A DNA stretch of 8,370 bases from Candidatus Aminicenantota bacterium. GTDB lineage: Bacteria > Acidobacteriota > Aminicenantia > UBA2199. Below, one piece after another: positions 1-6,600 of this stretch. The stretch is taken from positions 6,769,603-6,777,972 of the forward strand of contig CP070627.1 in the NCBI GenBank assembly GCA_020355945.1, given 5' to 3'. Both the position numbers and the translations under genes were made by a program. Below the pieces are notes generated by a model. The model was not told where the DNA came from. It saw only the letters and a program-made list of their open reading frames with translations, and searched no databases. Each line of letters starts with the position of its first letter. Positions within the stretch are counted from its first letter, which is position 1.

Positions 1-1927
1 TTAAATAGCCCCTGGATAAACCAATACCTGATACATACATTTCACCGACAATTCCTATAGGCAGCAGTCTTAAATGAACATCCAATATGTAGATATATGT
101 GTTACTTAAGGGTTTACCGATGGGAACCGAATGACAACCGCTGATGTCTTTATCTATACTGGCAATATCCCAGGAGGTGGCGCAAATGGTTACTTCTGTG
201 GGACCATAGGCATTGACATATTTCATATGCTCCTTTTTCCTGCATTTGTCTACCAGGGCCAGGGTGGGGGGAGAACCGGCAGTAATTAACAGCCGCAAAG
301 ACCTTAACTCATCTAAATTTAACTGGTTGGCATAAAAAGGGGGAAGAGTGACCACACTTACCTGGTTCCGGTTTAAAAAAACTCCAAATTCTTCATAATC
401 ACCGATCGTTCCTTTGTCTACCATATGCAGTCCAGCTCCATTTAATAATGCCATGGTGATTTCCCACACCGACGCATCAAATGAACCACTGGAAAATTGA
501 ATGATTTTATCTTTCCCGGTTACACCGTAACTTCTTTTATGGAAGAGCTTTAAATTTCCAGGACCTTTATGTTCCACCATCACCCCTTTGGGTTTACCGG
601 TGGAACCGGATGTATAGATGATATAAGCCAGGTTAGCCGGGCTAACCCGGCAGGTTGAGGTTGAGGTAAAGGTCGAGGAAAATAAAAGATTGGAAATATC
701 TATGATGTCTATAAATCTCTCCTGGACTTCAGCCTTAACCTTATCCTGGATCTCTGATGCAGCCAGCAAAATTTTTACCCCGCTGTCTGCTAACATAAAA
801 CGATTTCTTTCCGCCGGGTATTCAGGGTCTATGGGCAGGTAAGCGCCTCCGGCTTTTAAAATACCCAGTATCCCTATAATCATCTCAACCGAACGATCCA
901 CCACGATTCCTACGATGGTATCGGATGTAACGCCTTTTTTTCCCAGTAAATGAGCCAGTTGATTGGCATGTTTGTCCAGTTGCCGGTAAGAAATATAGGT
1001 CGTATAGGTCATATAGGACCTATTTTTTATTTTCAATGGTCCCACAAGGGCAATGTTATCCGGGGTTTGTCCTGCCTGTTCTTCAAATAAGCGCTGAAAG
1101 GTCTTAGGGCTGAAATCCATGGCGGTATTGTTGAAGTCATGTAAAATTTGTGTTTTTTCTTCCTCTAATACAATCTCTATACCGGATACGGGTCGATCCA
1201 CATTAAAAAGAACCTGGCTCAACAGGTGCTGGAAATGGGCAATAATTCTTTCGATCGTGATTTTTTTGTATCGCAGCCGGTTGTATTCCACTTCCCCCTC
1301 GATGGAATTACCGGTCCGTAAAAAGGAAAATACCATACTGCAATTGATGTGCCGGATATCTTCTTTATCGTGGATATTACGCACCAGGATGGCAATATCA
1401 AATAAGGGAAAATCCTCCGGGGTATAGGGAATATTCAAATGGTATAGTAATGTCTCAATGGGGTAATTTATATGTTGAGTGGCCTCCTGGATGGTCCGCC
1501 TCATTTGAAGCAGTAATTCTTTAAAATTCAGGCTTTCATCGCTGCCCGGGGGAGGCAATTGATTCCTGAGAATAAGAACAGTATTGATAAAATTGGCTTT
1601 GGCCTTTTGCCTGATGCTGGGAGCTCCGACAATAATGTCGGTGGTGCTGTTATATTTGGAGAGCAGCAGGACAATGGCCGCTGCCAACACTATATGGAGC
1701 CGCTGGTCAGAACCACTGATTATCTTGATTAACTTTGCATACAGATCCCCGGGCAGTTCAAACCCCAACACATCGTTCTCTTTTCCTGTTTTTTCCCGTG
1801 GTGTAATATTGTAATCATAGGGAAACATGCTTTTAGCTGGCGGGTCTGCCAATTTCTCCAGCCAATAGTCCCGCTCTTCGATATATTGAGCGGCGGCAAT
1901 TGCTTTTTCGGAAGACATGTCTGTCAT
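1..1927 (-). CDS. NRPS, N-terminal part: half condensation domain plus phenylalanine-type adenylation domain (3' end beyond window)
   Basis: The reading frame is open from an ATG at 1927 to the window edge (642 codons seen). Residues about 15-265 match only the C-terminal lobe of a condensation domain: EERDYWLEKL, then DIIVGAPS, then FPLFDIAI. The N-terminal lobe with its HHxxxDG motif is absent, so this half domain should not catalyse condensation itself. Residues from about 277 form an adenylation domain, which activates an amino acid with ATP and loads it on a carrier protein. It has ILKAGGAYLPIDPEYP (A2), YTSGSTGKPKG at 438-448 (A3), FDASVWE (A4) and AYGPTE at 573-578 (A5); the window ends just after A6. 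Pocket residues D484, A485, W488, T527, I548, A550, A573, I581 and C582 spell DAWTIAAIC, the GrsA/TycA phenylalanine code; the tenth residue (Lys of A10) is outside. ATG 1927 is preferred to the in-frame ATG at 1936 because GGGAG lies 10 nt before it but only 1 nt before 1936. The gene follows the radical SAM gene by about 35 bp. The carrier and any later domains are not seen. NRPS identity is very sure; Phe is a strong prediction. Confidence 0.95.
   Translation of the reverse strand, partial: MTDMSSEKAIAAAQYIEERDYWLEKLADPPAKSMFPYDYNITPREKTGKENDVLGFELPGDLYAKLIKIISGSDQRLHIVLAAAIVLLLSKYNSTTDIIVGAPSIRQKAKANFINTVLILRNQLPPPGSDESLNFKELLLQMRRTIQEATQHINYPIETLLYHLNIPYTPEDFPLFDIAILVRNIHDKEDIRHINCSMVFSFLRTGNSIEGEVEYNRLRYKKITIERIIAHFQHLLSQVLFNVDRPVSGIEIVLEEEKTQILHDFNNTAMDFSPKTFQRLFEEQAGQTPDNIALVGPLKIKNRSYMTYTTYISYRQLDKHANQLAHLLGKKGVTSDTIVGIVVDRSVEMIIGILGILKAGGAYLPIDPEYPAERNRFMLADSGVKILLAASEIQDKVKAEVQERFIDIIDISNLLFSSTFTSTSTCRVSPANLAYIIYTSGSTGKPKGVMVEHKGPGNLKLFHKRSYGVTGKDKIIQFSSGSFDASVWEITMALLNGAGLHMVDKGTIGDYEEFGVFLNRNQVSVVTLPPFYANQLNLDELRSLRLLITAGSPPTLALVDKCRKKEHMKYVNAYGPTEVTICATSWDIASIDKDISGCHSVPIGKPLSNTYIYILDVHLRLLPIGIVGEMYVSGIGLSRGYL
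994..1023 (-). repeat. Related 9-bp tandem repeat in the Phe adenylation domain
   Basis: On the plus strand the units are TATAGGTCG, TATAGGTCA and TATAGGACCTAT. The translation is RSYMTYTTYIS (residues 303-313), just before YRQLDKHANQLAHLL at the start of the adenylation domain. It is the same repeat family as at 5765-5795 but in a different part of the domain: near the N terminus here, before A7 there. It therefore cannot be explained by simple homology of the two A domains. Confidence 0.75.
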
Positions 1928-1937
1928 GTTTTGCATT

Positions 1938-1942
1938 CTCCC
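1938..1942 (-). promoter_or_regulatory. Ribosome binding site deciding the start of the downstream NRPS
   Basis: GGGAG on the minus strand lies 10 nt before ATG 1927, but only 1 nt before the upstream in-frame ATG at 1936. It therefore favours 1927 (protein beginning MTDMSSEK) over 1936 (MQNMTDMS). Three in-frame ATGs (1936, 1927, 1918) lie close together, so some uncertainty remains. Confidence 0.55.
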
Positions 1943-1962
1943 AAATCTGTCATGGCACAGCT

Positions 1963-3657
1963 TTAAAAGTCGAAATCCCCATCATCTTTTGGGATATCGG
2001 ATATGATAGACAATTCTTTTATATGTTTGCACTCATCGATATAAGTACTATTATCTCTAAATTTAAATAAGGAAGGCACGGCATTTTGATGCAGTTTTTT
2101 CCAGCGTTGGTCCGCTGCAAAAATATCCGCCATGGTGTATGGATTGGGAATGCCCAGGCTTTTACAGTGTTCTTCAAATCGATGCACCCGTTTATACGTT
2201 TCTTCCCTGGAAGGTTTGCCGTCCAGGACCCAGGTTTGAAATAACAACATTTCTTCTGCACTTCCAGGATAAAGTGGAATACTTTTATTCTTTTTTGCCC
2301 AGTCCATTGAGTTGGCTTGCCCGGTTAAGTAATAGTAGAAAGGTCGGCATTCTGCTTCATAAATATCGTCTCTTAATTCCGTAATCAGGTCCAGGGTTTG
2401 TTGAAATTCTTCTTCGCTTTCCCCGGGATAGCCGATCACCCAGTAGGTGGTGGTTTGAATCCCGGCATAGGCCAGGCTGGAAATTGCGGCTTTCATTTGC
2501 TCCAGGGAAATATTTTTATTCATGTTTTTGAGTACTTTTTCAGAGCCGCTTTCACACCCGATGCGGGCTTTATAAAATCCCCCTTTTCTCCACAACATGG
2601 TGTTTTCACGGTCACAGGCAGGTTTTTCCGCCCTTAAACAACCATCCCAATATATTGAAATACCTGTTTTTATAAATTCCTTTGCCAGGTCAGTTACAAT
2701 GGGATTCAACAGCAGGTCACTCATCATAACCAATTGGTATTTATGTTTTTGATATAACCGGCTCAATTCGTCAACGATTTGTGGGGGGGTCTTTTTTCGA
2801 TATTTTCCCCACATCACCGTATCGGAACAAAAATTGCATTGATGGGGGCAGCTCCGCGAGGTATAGGCGGATAAATAAGGGTAATGATGGAGCTCAAAAT
2901 CGCTAAAATCAGGTATATCTACAGAGGACAGGTCCAGGTTACCTCCTTTGATATCTCCAAACCAATAGACTCTCTGGGATTCCGGCAGTTCCCCGCGCAG
3001 TAATTTCAGCAGGATAATCTCACCTTCTCCGACAATAAATTTATCGATATAGTCCCTGGTTTTTTCCAGTAGGATTTCAAAATTGGGAGTTCCCATTGCC
3101 AATTGGTCACAAAAAATCCCACCTCCCATGATTGTTTTAATGTGAGGGTATTTTTCCCGGGTGAGTCGGAAAGCAAAAAGAGAAGCCGGGAGTGTGCCGC
3201 TGCATACGGACAGCCCCAGTACCATGGGGCGATGCCGCTCCAGTAAATCAAGTACGTAACCCCGTAAAGATGAATAAAAAGAGGCAATGATCCGGTTTAA
3301 CCGTAAAACATACTCATCTTTTTCACTGGTATAAAAGGTTTTTTCCAGGAGTATTTTTACCAATTGGATGTATTGGCTTTCGCGTTTATAGTTGAGATGC
3401 GCCATTAAATGATTGTGGAAAACATCCTGCCCGATGCTGTAGAAATTACCCCTTTTGTCTTTGGGAATCATTTCTTTCAAGGTGTCAAAGTAATGATTGT
3501 ATAAATCTTTAAATTGTTTTTCGGTATTGGCATCCACGGTGACAACCGTATAGTCGTGCTGCCGGAGAAAACTCTTCAGGCAGGCGATGCCCATGGGCGG
3601 TATCAAGGGGGTCCAAAAAGGCAGTAAGGCCAGCAGGATTTTTTCGTTATTTGTCAT
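1963..3657 (-). CDS. B12-binding-type radical SAM protein, probable peptide tailoring enzyme
   Basis: This is a complete 564-residue cytoplasmic protein with no signal peptide or membrane segment. Residues about 6-215 resemble a cobalamin-binding Rossmann domain: an N-terminal PPMGIACLKSFLRQHDY segment, GLSVCSG at 148-154, MGGG at 177-180 and VGEGE at 209-213. As usual in this family, no base-off DxHxxG motif is present. The radical SAM core follows, with the 4Fe-4S ligands C270, C274 and C277 in CPHQCNFC, and further core segments GCESGS at 367-372 and VIGYPGESEEEF. Such enzymes cleave S-adenosylmethionine to a 5'-deoxyadenosyl radical; cobalamin-binding members often transfer methyl groups to unactivated carbons, but others do cyclisations or rearrangements, so the reaction here is unknown. 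It lies between two NRPS genes, 11 bp after the first, and its Shine-Dalgarno overlaps that gene's stop codon, so the two are probably co-translated. A role in modifying the carrier-bound Asp/Phe peptide or a precursor is inferred from position. The protein ends KDDGDFDF, nearly the same tail as the upstream NRPS. The family is sure, the substrate is not. Confidence 0.93.
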   Translation of the reverse strand: MTNNEKILLALLPFWTPLIPPMGIACLKSFLRQHDYTVVTVDANTEKQFKDLYNHYFDTLKEMIPKDKRGNFYSIGQDVFHNHLMAHLNYKRESQYIQLVKILLEKTFYTSEKDEYVLRLNRIIASFYSSLRGYVLDLLERHRPMVLGLSVCSGTLPASLFAFRLTREKYPHIKTIMGGGIFCDQLAMGTPNFEILLEKTRDYIDKFIVGEGEIILLKLLRGELPESQRVYWFGDIKGGNLDLSSVDIPDFSDFELHHYPYLSAYTSRSCPHQCNFCSDTVMWGKYRKKTPPQIVDELSRLYQKHKYQLVMMSDLLLNPIVTDLAKEFIKTGISIYWDGCLRAEKPACDRENTMLWRKGGFYKARIGCESGSEKVLKNMNKNISLEQMKAAISSLAYAGIQTTTYWVIGYPGESEEEFQQTLDLITELRDDIYEAECRPFYYYLTGQANSMDWAKKNKSIPLYPGSAEEMLLFQTWVLDGKPSREETYKRVHRFEEHCKSLGIPNPYTMADIFAADQRWKKLHQNAVPSLFKFRDNSTYIDECKHIKELSIISDIPKDDGDFDF

Positions 3658-3664
3658 TTCTATT

Positions 3665-3670
3665 CACCTT
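3665..3670 (-). promoter_or_regulatory. Ribosome binding site of the radical SAM gene, overlapping the NRPS stop
   Basis: The minus strand reads TAAGGTG, then 7 nt, then ATG at 3657. AAGGTG is a good Shine-Dalgarno, and its first two bases are the last two of the NRPS stop codon TAA. Ribosomes finishing the NRPS would be placed to restart, which supports translational coupling and the chosen start. Confidence 0.75.
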
Positions 3671-6600
3671 AAAAATCAAAATCCCCTTCCTCCTCTTTGC
3701 TGTCAGTGGACATTGCTGCCAACCGGGTAGAGATTTTGATGTCTTTTAAAATAATTTCGGGATTTTGCGTAATTTGCTCCAGGATTTCAATATAATGGTT
3801 AGACATCCCCAGGGCCGTGGATTCTTTAAAAAGCACAGTTGAGTATTGCAGCATCAGGGTAATGTTGTCAGGCCTCTCTGTGGCACTGAGCAGTAATTCA
3901 TGCTGGATGGCTTGTTGATGGAATCGATAAGGAGAGACCTTTATATTATCCTTACCTAAGGTTTCGAGGCTGCTGCTTTTGTCGCCCAACTGGGAGTCGG
4001 TAATGTCTTGAAATGCAAACACAGTATCGATTAAGGGATGCCGGTCACGAGTCCTGGGTATATCAAGCTTTTCCACCAGGTCGTTAAATTGATAATCCTG
4101 GTTTTCAAAGGCTTGCAAAGCATGTTGTTTGACTTCCGCCAGGAACTGTGGAAAACTTTTATCCCGGTTTGGCATGTTTTTCATGACCAGTATATTGGCA
4201 AAAAGCCCGATGATTTGATGAAGGTCGGCATTTGTTCGACATGAAGCCGGGGAACCTACTAAAATAATGTCCTGGCCGGTATATTTGGATAACAAGATGT
4301 GATAAGCTGCCAGCAGCACCATATACATGGTCACATCCATTGCAGTGGTAACTGTTCTTATTTTAGCGGTTAATTCCCTGTTAATTTCAAAATAAATCTC
4401 ACTGCCCTGGAAACGCTGGATAGGCGGCCGGGGGTAATCGGTGGGCATATTCAATATTGGTATTTCTCCGGCAAACCACGAACTCCAGTATTGTTCCTGT
4501 TTCTTTAGGGAGATTTTTTGTCCGGGGTGGTTTTGCCATTGGGAATAATCCCGGTATTGGAGCTTTACCGGGGCCAATTTCCTGCCTGCACAAAGTGCTA
4601 AAAAATCCCTTTCAAAGACTAGCCTTGAAACAGCGTCAGTGATAATATGATGCATATCCACCACCAGGAGGAACCTTGTCTCTTCCAGTTCCATTAAACC
4701 CACCCGGAGAAGAGGAGCCCGGGAAAGTTCAAAGGGACGGATAAAATCCTTTACGGGTTTAAACAAGGGGGCAAGCTCTCTTGTGCCATGAGTTCTATAA
4801 AGATCATAATACTCGATCCGGAATTCCACTGCGGCGAATTCATGAATCCACTGCACCGGTTCACCTTTTACCATTTCAAAGGAGGTTCGTAAACTTTCGT
4901 GTCTTCTGATTAATTCTTTGCCTACTTGTTCCAGGTGGTTTCGTTCCAATTCTCCTTCCAGTACCAGTATTCGCATGTTATTATAAGCCGTGCTCCCCAA
5001 TTCCATTTGTTGTAAAATATACAACCGTTTTTGTCCTGGGGATAATTCATAATATTCTCTTTTTTCAGTGGGTTCCACCGCGGTATGTCGATGGGTTTTG
5101 GCTTTCCTGATGGAGGCGGCCAGTTGTTTTATGGTGGGGGTGCGGAATACCATTGACAGCGGCATTTTGACATGGAATTCCTTTTGAACCCTGGCGGTAA
5201 CCAGCGCTGCTTTGAGCGACTGCCCCCCCAATTGGAAAAAATTATCTTCAATTCCTATTTTTAATGGGGGCTGCGCTGCCGGGCCCTGTAGTGCGTCTCT
5301 ATTTAAAAGATCGCACCATATTTCCGCCAGTTTTTCTTCGATTTCGTCCCGCGGGGCGATATATTGTCCCTGGCTTTGTCCCGGTCCCGGCTGCGGGAGT
5401 GCCCGGCGGTCGATTTTTCCATTGGGCGTCAACGGGATACACTCCACCTGGACCACGGCAGAAGGAATCATATAACCCGGGAGTAAATGTGATAAATATT
5501 CCATTAATTCCTTGATTTCAACCGGTTCTCCCGGCGCAGCCGGGGTAATATAAGCGCAAAGATATTTATCCCCTGTTTTATCCGGGTTTACCAGCACTGC
5601 CGCATCTTTAATACCCGGATATTCCTTTACCCGGTTCTCTATCTCCCCCAATTCCACCCGGTAGCCTCTTACCTTTACCTGCTGGTCGTCCCGCCCCAGG
5701 AACTCAATATTCCCATCCGCCAACCACCGCGCCAGATCACCGCTTCTATAGATTTTTTTAGAAATATAGGTCTTATCGGACCTATAGGACCTATATTTTA
5801 AAAAAAGAAATCTTGCTGATGTCAGTTCAGGGTTGTTCAGGTAGCCGCCGGCAAGACAGACCCCGGAAAGAAATAATTCACCGGGTATTCCGATGGGCAG
5901 TAGTTGGAGTTGTTTATCCAGTATATATACCCGGGAATTAGAGATGGGTTTTCCAATGGTAGGCTGCTGGCGATATTGGTTAAAGCGGCTGAAATCGATC
6001 TGTTGGGCGATTGTACCAATGGTGGCTTCGGTGGGCCCGTAGTGATTGATAAATTGAATATGGGAACAGTATTTATGGAGGTTTTCCACGTCCCGGGTGC
6101 GGATTTCTTCGCCCCCCAGGACCACTAAACGCAGCGTGCGCAGCATCCGGGAAGATAAACCGGGGTTTTCAGCGATAATGGAAAACAACGAAGGGGTGAG
6201 TTTAAGATAACTGAGAGCATGGTCCCGGATATAGTCAAGTAAATAGCTGGCTGTGGCATAGGTCTCCCTGGCTGCCAGGTGTAATTGGCCGCCGCATAAA
6301 AGACAGGGATAAATTGATGTATAACCCAGGTCAAAGGCAAGAGAAGCCGTCAATAAGCTTCGATCGCCGGGATTTAACCGGGTTTCCTTTTGAAACCAGC
6401 AAACATAATTCACCAGGTTGATATGCCGCAGCAGTACGCCTTTGGATTTGCCCGTCGTACCGGAAGTATAGATCATATAAGCGAAATGATTGCCTTGATT
6501 AATAGTGGGGATCTCCTGGTTTTGTTCCTGGTCCGACTGGTGGTCCGTATGGTTATGGTTATTGATGTCGATGAATTCCCCTGCAAATTGAATGGGGGAG

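Noticed and set aside
994..1023. CRISPR-like array
   Set aside because: The units are 9 bp and directly joined with no unique spacers, and are translated in frame.
1119..1427. Plus-strand open frame of about 100 codons, and similar plus-strand frames at 1584-1814, 2139-2384, 5212-5515 and 7203-7977
   Set aside because: They lie entirely antisense to well-supported NRPS or radical SAM coding sequence, have no recognisable domain, and are expected shadows of long genes.
1928..1962. Transcription terminator or promoter between the radical SAM gene and the downstream NRPS
   Set aside because: The gap of about 35 bp has no GC-rich hairpin with a T-run and no convincing -35/-10 pair; read-through as an operon is simpler.
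3006..3287. Minus-strand frames nested inside the genes (also at 2019-2261, 4399-4593, 6125-6340, 6559-6852 and 7612-7854)
   Set aside because: They are out-of-frame readings of the radical SAM and NRPS genes, with no supporting motif.
5783..5795. TATAGGACCTATA inverted repeat as an operator or terminator
   Set aside because: It is inside a coding sequence, too short for a terminator, and is explained by the 9-bp tandem array that keeps the protein frame.
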